A DNA stretch of 64,000 nucleotides. Origin: Rheum nobile (lineage: Eukaryota; Streptophyta; Magnoliopsida; Caryophyllales; Polygonaceae). Location of the stretch: assembly GCA_027886185.1 (NCBI GenBank), contig WOAB01000098.1:3286001-3350000 (forward strand), read 5' to 3'. Position numbers and translations under genes: made by a program. The notes beneath the pieces were generated by a model. It did not search any database. It was given only the letters and a program-made list of their open reading frames with translations, and was not told the origin of the DNA. Positions 45,316 to 56,809 of the stretch are shown one piece after another (within the stretch, counting starts at the first letter, position 1; the number at the start of each line of letters is the position of its first letter).

Positions 45316-46171
45316 GCTTTGTTTTGGTGCTTGGAATACTAGGGGGTGCTGCTCTTCCCCTAGGATTAGGATGGTTAGAGATATGGTTAGAAAGAATAAA
45401 CTGAGTTTAGTTGCTTTTCTTGAAACTAAAGTTCCTTTGAATAAAGAGTTGGATGTGGCCAGTCGACTTATGAAAAATTGGCCTTTTGTTACTAACAGTT
45501 CTCCTCTGGAGAGAGGGAGGATATGGGTGACTTGGGACTCAGCTATAGTGGATGTCTTGGTTCATTCTTTCTCTAGACAGTTGGCTCATTGTACCATTGC
45601 TAGCAAGGATGGGCAGCTCTCTTTCTTTGCATCTTTTGTCTATGCATCAAATGCTCAGAATGGGAGACTTGATCTCTGGAGGGAATTGGAAAGTATTTCG
45701 CAAACTATCACAGGGCCTTGGACGATAGTTGGTGATTTCAACTGTGTCCTAAATTCTGGAGAGAAGTTATCCTTTAGACATAATTTCAGAGTTGGCAATG
45801 AACTAACTTCTGTTCTGGAACAGTTAAATGTTCAGGATCATGTGTTTTCTGGGGCCAAATATACATGGAGCAACCAACAAGAAGGTGTGGATAGGATTGC
45901 TTGCAAGCTGGACAGGATGTTGATCAACAATGAATGGGAAGTTGCTTTTCCTGCTTCTAGAGTTTTTTTCTCTGACCCTTGTATTTCAGACCATTCTCCT
46001 TGTGTGGTGCAGGTTAACCCTACTCAAGGCTTTAAGAAGATTCCTTTTAAGTTTAGGAACTTTTGGACTGAAGAGGATGATTATGCTGATCTTGTTAAGA
46101 ATGTTTGGCAAAGGCCTATCCAAGGAACTGCTCAGTTTGTGGTTGCTGAGAAATTAAAAAGAGTTAAATGA
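45308..46171 (+). pseudogene. LINE ORF2 endonuclease
   Basis: Start 45308 (MTELCFGAWNTRG) is chosen because the endonuclease domain begins immediately; it overlaps the ORF1 stop by 8 bases (ATGACTGA). Motifs of the exonuclease III-type endonuclease: AWNTRG, FLETK, VGDFNCVL and SDHSP. A frameshift and TGA at about 46150-46185 separate it from RT. Confidence 0.93.
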
Positions 46172-48704
46172 GTTGAAAAAGTGACAGAAAGGGAGATTCA
46201 GGAAGCTTGAAGTTATGGTTGATGAGTGTGTTGACAAACTTAAAGTAGCAAATGATGATCTTCAAAATGATTTCTTTAGTGTTGTACATCAGAAAGCTGT
46301 TATGGAGGCTAAGGATGCTCTTGATCTTAGACTTGCACAGTTGAATAGCTTCATTGCCCAGAGAGCTAAGATTGACTGGATCAAATTGGGGGAGGAAACC
46401 TCTTCTATTTTTTATAATGGCATAAAAGCTAGTAAGGCAAGATGTACTATCTTCACTTTGAAAGATAGTAATGGGAATTCACTGGATACTCAAGCAGAGA
46501 TAGAAAGAGAAGTGCTTGATTTCTACATTGGTCTTTTTGGAAGGGCTACTCCTCAAGTTAGTCTGAATTTTGAGAGATATGGAGGTGCTAAAATTAGTAA
46601 TGATAGCCATGAGAGCTTATGTGAAGTTCCTACTCCTCAAGTTATAAGAGATGTTGTCTTTAGTCTGGGAAATCAGAAATCTCCTGGACCAGATGGATTT
46701 GGCAGTTGGTTCTTCAAGCAGGGCTGGGACATGATTAAGGAAGATGTTTGTGCTGCTACAAGAGAGTTCTTCAGTAGAGGAAGACTACTTAGGCAAACAA
46801 ATGCTACCTTTGTTTGCCTCATTCCTAAGGTCACTCATCCCTTCTTGGTGAAAGAATTCAGGCCAATATCTTGTTGCAATACTATGCTGAAAATCATTTC
46901 TAAAGTCTTAGTCAAGAAATTAAGACCCTTCCTAGATGATATCATTTCCATAAATCAGGGTGCTTTTGTTCCTGGAAGGTCTATAGCTCATAACATGGTG
47001 GTTGCTGGGGAGTTGGTGAGAGGTTATGACAGTACCATCACCTCTCCAAGATGTATGTTGCAGATAGATCTTCAGAAAGCTTATGACTGTGTGTCTTGGA
47101 ATTATCTGGAACATTGCCTTCTGTTCCTCAATATTCCTAGGCAACTGATATCTTGGATTATGGAGTGTGTAAGCACTCCTTGCTTCTCAGTTATTATAAA
47201 TGGAGAAGCAAGAAGTTTTTTTGAAGGGAAGAGAGGATTGAGACAAGGTGACCCTCTTTCTCCCTTCCTCTTTGTCATTGTCATGGAGGTTTTTGCTAGG
47301 AAGATGAAGTTGATGAGCACAAACAGAGAATTTAGATTCCACCCAAAGTGCAAACAACTTCAACTTACAAATATTGTATTTGCTGATGATCTCTTAATCT
47401 TTTGTAAGCCAACTTTTCCATCTCTGAGGCTGATCAAACACTGCTTGACTGAGTTTGGTGAGGAATCAGGTTTGATAGCTAACCCTGCTAAGTCTAAGGT
47501 TTTCTTTGGTGGTTTGAATGATGTCAGAAAGAGAGAATGCTTAGAGATTCTTAATTTTAGTCAAGGAACTTTCCTTGTTAAATATCTTGGAGCTCCTTTG
47601 CACTCTAAGAAGCTGCTGGTTGGTGCTTATGATCCTCTTCTGAATAAAATTAAGAATGTGATTCAGAATAGAAGTGCTAGGAAAGTGTCTTATGCAGGAA
47701 GAGCCCAAATTATCAGAGCTATCCTTGAAGGGGTTGTGTCTTTTTGGATGAAAGTTATCTTCATTCCTAAGAAGATCATCAAGAAGATAAACTCTATTTG
47801 TAGAGCTTTTCTCTGGTCTGGTGAGGTTGAGAGCAAGAGGTGTCTTGTTGCTTGGAGTGAGGTTTGTAGACCTTTTTCAGAAGAGGGGCTGAACTTCAAG
47901 GAATTGCTCTCATGGAATGATACTTTAATGTTTCATCTCATTTTTGACTTGTGTAAGGATAAGGTGAATTTGTGGACTGTATGGGCTAAGAAACATCTTA
48001 CTAAGGATGTCCCAATCTGGAATGTGGAGGCTAGCACATACAGCTCAACAATGTGGAAGCACCTAATGATTATTAAGAATAAGATCATGGAGCATGAGGG
48101 TGTGAATATCACTGATGTTTTTTTTCTATCCAAGAAGAATGGGAAGATGGATAGCCAAGCTCTCTATAACATGCTTAGGAATCATTCCCAGGAACAGCCT
48201 TGGTGTAAGGTCTTATGGGAAGGTGTTCATCCAAGGAAATGGAGTGTTATCTGCTGGTTGGCAACTCTTGGTCGACTCCCAACAGCAATTAAACTACACA
48301 GATGGGGTGTCATTCCTTTAGCAAGATGTGTGCTGTGTCATGAAGCTGATGAGGATGAAGATCATTTATTGTTTGATTGCTCAGTTGTGCAGGAGGTCAC
48401 CCAGATTGTCATGCATTGGCAAGGGGTCAGAACTAGGAAGAGAAGGCTGATTCAATGGTGGGACTGGTTTGCTCAGTGTAATCAGAGAAACAACAACATC
48501 TTCCTAAGTAAGCTTCTAGCTTTGACTGGTATAGTCTACAATACCTGGAGGATGAGGAATGAAGCTATCTTTAGAAGGAATGGAGCAGGTAATGCAGTCC
48601 ATTGTGCAACAGCAGTGATTGAGGATTGCAAGATGAGGATCCTGCACAAGATGAAGATCTCAGGGAGAAGAGGAAGGGATTTAAGGAGAAGGCTTCGGCT
48701 GTGA
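46172..48704 (+). pseudogene. LINE ORF2 reverse transcriptase and C-terminal zinc domain
   Basis: Open from 46215 to 48704. RT fingers/palm: SPGPDGFGSWFFK, FRPISCCNTMLKIISKVL, QGAFVPGRSIAHN, GLRQGDPLSPFLF and catalytic FADD (about 47386). The C-terminal zf-RVT domain reads RKWSVICWLATLGRLPTAIK, CVLCHEADEDEDHLLFDC. Nicks target DNA with the endonuclease and primes on the 3' end. Confidence 0.95.
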
Positions 48705-49099
48705 TGTTGCTGTTGTCTGTCCTGTTTTTGTTGCTTTGGTTTATTTTGCTGATGTCTTGTTGCTTTTCTGGCTGTGTGTGGCCTTGTTGTTTTGGTTTTT
48801 GCTGATGTTTTGTGGCTTCGGCTGTGATGTTGCTGTTGTCTGTCCTGTTTTCTGTTGCTTTTGGTTTATTTTGCTGATGTTTTGTTGCTTTTCTGGCTGT
48901 GTGTGGCCTTGTGTTGTTTTTGGTTTGTGTTTGGTTGTGTTTTTGGCTGTCTTGTTAGTTGTTTTGTGTTGTTCTTTGTTTTTGGTTGTTGTTTGTTTTT
49001 GGTTGTTGTTGTTTGTTTTTGTTATGCATTAGTGTGTGTAAATAGGACGTTTGACCTTTTTCCCAACCTATCAATACAATTTATCATTTGGCTAAAAAA
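48705..49099 (+). other. LINE 3' untranslated region and A-tail
   Basis: Strongly G/T-biased: TTGTTG-like runs and an internal duplication of about 100 bp (TGATGTTGCTGTTGTCTGTCC near 48700 and 48824). The ORFs across it are low-complexity artefacts. Ends GGCT followed by A-run at 49094. Confidence 0.85.
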
Positions 49100-49116
49100 A
49101 AAGAACATGACAGAAC

Positions 49117-50456
49117 AAAAAAAACTGAACAAACTATAAAGAACATATCCGAAAACATCAGTAGTAAACATCAACACAACACCACCACATATTTTTGTTG
49201 ATGTTTGCTAGTATGATTTGTTATACCCAAAAACTAATCCTTTCAAACCTGAAACAACACAGGAAAGTGGATTATCTAACCTCTTATAACAGTGGACAAT
49301 GGATGTTCAGAGGACAGATCTGTGCAAAAGAGAATCAACAAATTTATCAAATTAGTTGAATAGTGTAGGAAATAGGCAAAAAGACACCCTAAATACGTAA
49401 ACAATAGGACTACATAAACAAAGGAAGTGAATTCAGTTTTGAAATCGAAGAAATATTGAACGGACTACATCAACAAAGGACCTGAATTCATTTTTAGAAT
49501 TGAAGAAAAATTGAAGAACACTAAACACAAGAAGGAAAATTGATTAACAATTCAGTAGTAAAATCTAAAGAGCAGGAAAAGTGAAGATAGATTCCAGCCA
49601 ATTAGTAATCATTTCAAAGCTCAAACAACACAGGAAAATAGGAGAGAGATTTCAGTAATAAAATTCAATGATATAAATTAATCAAGAATTCAGTACAAAA
49701 ATCTAAAAAGCAAGAAAACACCAATTTTTGCAGAGAAATCGAAGACGGATTCCATCCGATTTGTAAAATTGAAGAAATATTGAACGGACTACATCAACAA
49801 AGGACCTAAATTCATTTTTGGAATTGAAGAAAAGTTGAAGAACACTAAACACGAACAGTAGGGAAGAGAAATCACCAATATTTGCAAAGATTCCAACAGA
49901 AAAGAAGGCAAGAGGGAGAAAAATAAAACTGCTGGTTTTATACATTCGGAGGACATGTTTCAACCGGTTGAAAACATGAGATAGAGAATGGAGAGGTGGG
50001 CAAGGTGGGTAGAAGAAGATGGAGAAGTGGGGGAAAACTGCAATCGATCTTGTTTTGAGCGGAAGCAATTGCAGCCAGTTTTTTGTTTGTTTTTTTTTTA
50101 CAATTTTGACTTAAATATTTGGTGACATGTGTCAGGCACAGAATTTGCCAAGTGATGCAAATTTTTATAAGGAGATGGTCTCTCCTTTAGAATGTATTAG
50201 GGTGGATTTCTCAAGTTTCAAATGAAAACAATGAATCTTCAAACATTCGAATTTCACCATTACCTCACGAAAGAGTTTTATTTTATTTCCCTAACTACAA
50301 GTCTTTCTTTCTTCTTCTATTGTTCCAGGATGGTGGTAGAATTGAAACCACAATCTAGCATGCATACATAGAGCAACACTTAGTATAGTAGTTGGCACTG
50401 CACGCATGGAAACAGGTAGCAGCCACTTACAATCTAGCATGGAGATCACATAATCC
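49117..50456. other. Unassigned DNA with internal direct repeats
   Basis: About 90 bp (49450-49530) recur at 49772-49850 and a third weaker copy starts near 49400; other short blocks repeat in the same order, so a unit of roughly 325 bp is duplicated. No protein is recognised. A segment at 50142-50205 is the inverted relative of 30342-30405. Confidence 0.6.
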
Positions 50457-51211
50457 TGATTGGTGGATCAATGACGCAGATCGATCCCTTTGAGCTTGAT
50501 GCGATCCTATCCATCATGACTGCCACAGAGAAAGAGGAAGCTATGAGCATTCGCTCAAAAGGGTCAATAACAAGATCGCGTGCCAAAGCCATCGCCAACG
50601 CGACACATTCATTGATTGTGCGCGTCGTCGCTAGCCAAGGGACGCAAGAGACCGCGTTCTCCCTCAAGCGCCTTCAGCCAATCCCAGATAATGCGTTCTA
50701 TGTCAAGATCCTCTCCACCATCAGTTGAACGCGATCTTTGAATTGTTTTGTCATTTCTGAAACATTAGTATTTTAGTTATTTCCTTTTGGGGCGTGTGTT
50801 TCACGCGTGTCGCGTGGGCCAGCCCATTAAGCGAGATCGGCCCATCTGAGTCCCGCTATCTCTTATAAAAGGTCAACTCGACCTTCTGTACTAGGTTACG
50901 TTCATTTTTAATCAAAGCCTGAGTCTCGAGAGCTAATTACCTCCTCCCCTTTGATCGAACGTCAAACCCTAATCTTCCTTCTCATCTCCATTCTTCCGCC
51001 GCCGACGCTACGGCCAATCACTCGATCTACTCGAGTTTATCCCCTCCGTTGCCGACGCTACGGCTTCGCTCGTCTCTTGAGCCACTACCATGATCGCGCT
51101 CGCTTACTTACGCGAGGCAACAACACCGCGTTCCACCCCTTCAATCTCAAAACCAACACGCGCGACTCACATCAAGATCTTGATCTGGCATCCTCAGGCA
51201 GAAACACATCA
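50457..51211 (+). repeat. Outer element 5' LTR
   Basis: Ends ...AACACATCA at 51211, two bases before the priming site. The start (TGATTGG at 50457) is tentative. A TATAAAAG box is at about 50864. Near its start it encodes ITRSRAKAIANATHSL, related to the peptide in the LTR of the inner element. Confidence 0.7.
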
Positions 51212-51213
51212 AC

Positions 51214-51226
51214 TGGTATCAGAGCC
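51214..51226 (+). promoter_or_regulatory. Primer binding site, initiator tRNA-Met
   Basis: TGGTATCAGAGCC, two bases after the LTR. Confidence 0.95.
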
Positions 51227-52030
51227 TTTGATCTTGTAAGTCGCTTGTCAAGTCTCATTTGTTCACAATTTTTCTTCTCCGTCATCTTGCTTCCACGATT
51301 GTCACAATTTTTTTTTCTTTTCTTCCATGCTAGTCCATTCGGTTTCCACAAGAGAATCTCTTGGCCGATTAATTGCTTGACCATCGCGAAAATTGTGTGA
51401 TTTGCTCGCGTGAAATCTTCTGAAATTAATTGCTTAATTGATTCCATGAATTTCGCATGCCATAAATGCCATATCTTCTTGTTGATTGACCGTCATAAAT
51501 CTGAATCAATATTCTCTCTCCTCTCATGCGATTTTTCGTGATTTCTTTCCTTAGTTACCAAGCCGTTTTATTTTCCTTTTTAAGTGTGTCAATCTTATCC
51601 GATATCAATCAAAAGTCAAAGACTAAGATTCGGATTTGAAATTCAAACTTCAAAAGTCAAGTCGCATTAAAAAATAAAGACGCGACTTATTATTAAAAAA
51701 AAAGGAAAGCCAAAATAAGACAACCTTCTTCCACCTTCGTCTTGGCTCATCTTCTCTACCCTTCCACCATCTAGGTTAACACCTTGAAGGTTGGTTCTTG
51801 TGTGTTTGTGTGTTTACGTAAGAGGTTAAGACTTTAATCAATTGGTTTCGTTTGGTTCTGTGCTTGCATATCACACTTGTTTTGTGTTTTGCCTAAGCCG
51901 CCCTCACGGTCAAAAGACCGCGCCTTCCTACGTGAACACTTGTGTCTTGATACGTGCTTGCTTGTTCTTTGGGTTGTGTTGTCTTTTGTTCGTTTTTACT
52001 TGGATGTCTGGTCACATTGTGATATGAAAC
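51227..52030 (+). other. Untranslated leader of outer element
   Basis: About 800 bases between the priming site and the gag ATG. No domain seen; T-rich with several GT/AG sites, so splicing of the leader is possible. Confidence 0.6.
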
Positions 52031-52719
52031 ATGACGGCCCCTATTCATCCAAGTGGAGACGGCAGTGGTGCGAACGAGAACGCGCCAAATCCAACCTTGG
52101 TGCCACAACCAGACCAATAGAATGAAGATCCCATTCTGGAGCTCTCCGCGGAGCAACGCGAGATACAAGAACTTAGGCGCCAAGTTGCCCAATTGCAGGC
52201 CATGCAACGCGCTGCGCCGGCCCAACCCACACCAACTTTGATGGTCCCTATGGACACCATGGGCGCACCGCGTCATACTGAAGCCGGGCCAAGTCAACAA
52301 CGAGTGGACAAGGGCAAAGGAGTCATGCCCTCCACCTCAAACTTGCAACCCCGACTTCACAGAATCCAATCAGTGATCGAAAGCCGCCAAGGCTATGTGT
52401 CGCATCGCGAACGCTATGCACCGCGAGCAACACCTGCCGGCTACGACAGCGGCTCTGACCGCGATACGGATTCCCCTGGTGAGTACTTTGAACCCTTTGA
52501 CTTCAATGACAGGTATGAAGCCAGAGGAACAAGACGCCGCCGCGAGACTGCTTCAACACCTCTTGCCGGCCGCGCACGAAGAGACAAACTTGAGTCAGGT
52601 CTGCCGCGTCGATCCTATCACGCCCCAGACATTGAGCCGCGTTAGCGTCGCCATGATCACACTCCAGCTCCATTCGACGTCAACGACCACCTTGTCCATC
52701 AAAGCGCGCACTCCGCGTT
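52031..52719 (+). pseudogene. Outer element gag, N-terminal part only
   Basis: ATG at 52031, TAG at 52118-52120, then an in-frame coil (SAEQREIQELRRQVAQLQAM) and an acidic/Arg-rich region (YFEPFDFNDRYEARG). Compared with the inner element, the capsid core and the CCHC knuckle are missing: sequence jumps near 52700-52720 to the protease segment in another frame. A deletion of more than 1 kb is inferred. Confidence 0.75.
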
Positions 52720-53688
52720 ATGGAAGCTACCCTTATGGACCAACGCGAGATTCTCTTCCACATGCGTTGCTTGGTCAAGACCGCGTCCTTGAGTGTAATC
52801 ATCGATGGAGGCAGCTGCTGCAATATCATCAATGAAAAGGTGGTCAACCACTTCAACCTGCCAACCACTCCTCACCCACAACCCTATGTGCCACAATGGA
52901 TTTCATCGAGTTCTGGTAACACTGTAACTCGTCAATGCCTTATTTTTTTCTCCATTGGCCAGTATTCAGATTCAGTCCTTTGTGATGTCATTGCAATGGA
53001 CGTCACACATCTTTTGTTGGGGCACCCATGGCAATTCGACAGGCTCATTCTTCACGATGGTTATTTAAACACTTATGTGTTTACTTACCACGGGAAACGC
53101 GTCACCCTCTTACCAATGTCTCCTCATGAGATTTTACAAGATCAGGTTGAGCGTGATCGCCAAAAGGCTTTGGAAGCAGCCAAGACCGCGTCCCATCCGA
53201 CGCGTTCCAAACCAGATACTGGGGGTTCTCCCAACACCACAGGCACACGTACCAGAGGACCGCGTTCTCGCAAAGAGCTCGAAGGTGTTTCCAACAACAA
53301 AGAGCCAAATGAGAGAACGCGTAGCAAGGATGGTTCAACGGCCGCGTTAAAAGGAACCTGTGAGCACAGATTGCTTCTTGCCCGCCCAAGCGACCTCACT
53401 GCTACTTTGAGCAGCAAGGCACCATGTTTCCTATTGGTGCCCACGTGTTGCATCCCAGAGAGCCCCATCACGGACGCTTCGCCCAGCGCCATCGCCGCGT
53501 TGCTCGCTGAGTTCAAAGATATCTTCCCAGAGGAGCTTCCCCAAGGTCTTCCCCCATTACGAGGCATTGAACACCAAATTGATTTGGTGTCTGGTGCCTC
53601 TCTACCAAATCGCGCTGCTTATCGCGCTGGACCAGAAGAAACACAGGAGTTACAACGCCAAGTGCAAGAACTTCTGGATCGCTGCTAA
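52720..53688 (+). pseudogene. Outer element protease and start of RT
   Basis: SLSVIIDGGSCCNIINEKVV is the CRM-type protease active site (D-G-G). LLLGHPWQFDR and HDGYLNTY follow, then a long linker rich in Arg/Thr/Ser, and the RT entry ELPQGLPPLRGIEHQIDLVS. It ends at a TAA (53686-53688) within QELLD..VRE. Confidence 0.9.
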
Positions 53689-54881
53689 GTAAGGGAATTT
53701 CTAAGCCCTTGCGCGGTCCCCGTGATCCTAGTGCCAAAAAAAGATGGCTCATGACGCATGTGTGTCGACTGTCGCGCCATCAATCAGATCACAGTGAAGT
53801 ACAGGAACCCCATCCCGCGTCTCGACGACATGCTAGATGAGCTCCATGGCACGATCCACTTCACCAAAATTGACTTGAAGAGCGGATATCACCAGATTCG
53901 CATGAAAGAGGGTGATGAATGGAAGACCGCGTTCAAGATCAAATATGGGCTTTATGAATGGCTAGTCATGCCGTTTGGTCTCAACAACGCGCCAAGAACG
54001 TTCATGAGGCTCATGAACCATGTGTTGAGGTAATTTCTGAAGAAATTTGTTGTAGTGTACTTTGATGATATTCTGGTGTATTTGCGTAGTCTAGATGACC
54101 ATGTAAAGCACCTTAGGCTTGTGTTAGAGTGCTTGAGGCGCAAACACTTGTATGCCAACCTTGGCAAGTGTCATTTTGTATCCGACACTACCAACTTCCT
54201 GGGCTACGTGGTCTCCAAAGATGGGCTCCGCGTAGATGAAGACAAGGTGAATGCCATCAGAGATTGGTCAACGCCTACAACTCCAACAATGGTTAGAAGC
54301 TTCCTTGGATTGGCAGGCTTCTACATGCGATTTGTTCGCAACTTCAGTTCCATCGTCGCGCCTCTCCATGAGCTCACAAAAAAAGGCGCCACGGTGAATT
54401 GGAAGGAGACCCACAATCACGCGTTCAACGCGTTGAAATAAGCCTTGTGCAACGCGCCACTGCTACAACTACCTGACTTCACCAAGCACTTTGAAGTGGA
54501 ATGTGACACGTCAAATGTGGGGATTGGTGGAGTCCTACACCAAGAGAAGAAGCCCATCGCGTTCTTCAGCGAGAAGCTCACAGGGGCAACTTTGAATTAC
54601 CCCACCTACGACAAGGAGCTCTACGCTCTTATCTGCGTGCTCAAGACATGGTAACATTATCTCTTGCCACGCGAGTTCGTGATCCACTCAGACCACGCGG
54701 CCATCAGCTATCTGAAGAGTCAGGCCCACCTCAGCCGACGCCATGCTCGTTGGGTAGAATTCATGGAGACCTTTCCCTACGTCGTTGTGCATAAGAAAGG
54801 TAAGGAGAATGTGATCGCTGACGCCCTTTCTCGCAGGTATGTTCTCCTTACTCATCTTCAATCTAAACTTTTGACTTCGCG
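53689..54881 (+). pseudogene. Outer element RT and RNase H
   Basis: Same frame, broken by stops at 53755 (TGA for Trp before [10 protein letters not shown]), 54031 (TAA), 54439 (TAA), 54652 (TAA after KTW) and the TGA before 54882. RT has [27 protein letters not shown] and YFDD (about 54058). RNase H has [29 protein letters not shown] and [12 protein letters not shown], ending [13 protein letters not shown]. Confidence 0.92.
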
Positions 54882-55954
54882 TTGATTAAGGATTTATACT
54901 GCACTGATCCATTTTTTAAGCCAATTGTAGACCACTGCCTTAGGGACTGCGAGTTTGAAACCTACTTCTTACATGAGGGGTACCTTTACAAAGCCGGACG
55001 CCTGTGCATTCCTAGCTCACCCATTAGGAAACTCCTCATCCAAGAAGCCAATGAAGGACGCGGTCATTTTGGGGTTACCAAGACACTAGCAGCTCTTCGC
55101 GAACACTTCTTTTGGTCGCGCATGACCACACAAGTGACGCGATATTGCACAAGTTGTGTCACGTCTCAACGCGCAAAGTCTAGTTCTCATCCCTATGGCC
55201 TCTACACGCAATTGCCCATTCCATTAGGCCCTTGGGAAGATTTGTCTATGGACTTCATCACATGTTTGCCTCTCTCTCGTAGGGGTAAGGACTCCATCTT
55301 TGTTGTTGTGGACAGGTTTTCAAAAATGACGCATTTCATCGCGTGCAAGACCACACACACTGCTAGTGAAATCGCCGCGTTGTTCTTTGACAACATGGTC
55401 CGTTTACATGGGATCCCTAGGTCTGTTGTAAGTCATCGCGATACCAAATTCATAGGCCTTTTCTGGAGAACACTTTGGGGAAAGTTGGGTACCAAACTTT
55501 TGTTTTCTACTAGCTACCACCCACAAACAGATGGCCAAACAGAGGTGACCAATCGAACCCTAGGAGCCCTCCTTAGGACCATGCTCAAATCCAACCTCAA
55601 GCGTTGGGAAGACTTACTTGCAATTGTTGAGTTTTCTTACAACAGGTCCAGGCACTCCGCGACAAAACTCACCCCGTTCGAGGTGGTCTATGGACGAAAC
55701 CCATTGACCCCACTCGACATGCTGCCGCGACCTCTGAAGGAAAATGAGCACACTAGCGCGGCCAACCGAGCCGCGATGATCCAGGATCTGCATCAGCGAA
55801 CGCGGGAGCAGCTGGAGCGCCGCGCTGATCAATATGCAACACAGCACAACCATGGGCGCCGCCGCGTTATATTTGCCCCAAGAGAATTGGTATAGGTGCA
55901 TCTTCGCAAAGGCCATTTTCCAGCTAAGCGCAAATCAAAGCTGGCCCAACGCGG
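54882..55954 (+). pseudogene. Outer element integrase, interrupted
   Basis: The zinc domain (GHFGVTKTLAALREHFFW, CTSCVTSQRAK) and core: D (MDFITCLPL), then SHRDTKF where the family has SDRD, so the second catalytic Asp is His, and E (DGQTEVTNRTLGALL). A TAG at 55893-55895 replaces the Trp of LVWVHLRK. The last codons before the insertion are KLAQRG(D). Confidence 0.92.
55950..55954. repeat. Target duplication CGCGG, left copy
   Basis: CGCGG precedes the inner element's LTR; TGCGG follows the other LTR at 63848-63852. One C-to-T change at a CpG accounts for the mismatch. Confidence 0.85.
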
Positions 55955-56809
55955 TGATGTGACCTTATCCGATGGAAAGACCACACTTCGTTGTCAAGGA
56001 TCGCTTGAATGCGTATTGGGGCGTTGCAACTCGTCGGAAAGGATGGAAGGGGTGTTCGGATGCAGCGGACTGGGGGAGAGCGGCGGACGAAGGGGCGGCG
56101 AACGGCGGAAGTGATGGTGGAGACGCGGCGGACGTGGAGGAGCGAACAGCGGCGGACGTGGAGGAGCGAACGGCGACGGAAGTGGTGGTGAGGGGGCGGC
56201 GGCCGAGAGGGTGGAGGTGGAGGCTGCCGTGAAAAGTGTATGGGAATTAGGGTTAGGATTTGTGTTTAGTTGCGGATAAGTAACTGGATAGTTCGGTAAC
56301 CGAATTAACGCGCCAGGATAGTTCGACTAGGAACGCGTTAACTTTGTGACGTCAGGGTCCGGGTTTTCAGGAGATTACTCGACTGGAAAACAAAGCTCTA
56401 TTTCGACGTAACTCAAAAAGGAAGACAAGAGTACCTATTTATACTAGAGAATTGGCCTAATGAGCCAGACTCTCTAGTTACTAAATCTGACGGCTCATTT
56501 AACATAAATGGAAACTATCCAAAAATAACAGCTACTAAAAATAGAAATAATGTTTATATAACGTACTAAACAAGTAATGTCTCGATCGAACTGGATATAG
56601 CTGTAGAGGAATCAGTCACGGCTAAGGTGACGAGACACAGAAGCTCGGGCACTGTAGTGATCTGGTTGTGACTGACTACAAGTCTGGTCACCAAGGATTG
56701 TGTCGCTGCTTGGACACTCTTCGCTCTGGAATGAGTGATCGGACCCGTAGGTGAAAGTCGCATGGCGTCTTCCTCCTCTGTAGCTGACATGGAGGACTGA
56801 GTCACATCA
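55955..56809 (-). repeat. Inner element 3' LTR (855 bp)
   Basis: TATAAATA on the minus strand at 56436-56443. Contains two copies of a 24-bp GC-rich unit near 56114-56170; the 5' LTR has one, which accounts for the 24-bp length difference. The upstream end encodes a peptide with GPITHSRAKSVQAATQSLV. Confidence 0.95.

Larger units (their letters stand above)
43861..49099 (+). mobile_element. Full-length L1-type LINE (5.2 kb)
   Basis: Short leader, ORF1, overlapping ORF2, a G/T-rich 3' region and an A-tail, flanked by a 17-bp target duplication. Both ORFs carry a few stops or shifts. The complete 5' end is unusual, since most LINE copies are 5'-truncated. Confidence 0.92.

Noticed and set aside
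48736..49139. Cys/Val/Phe-rich membrane-like ORFs
   Set aside because: Low-complexity translation of the G/T-rich LINE 3' region.
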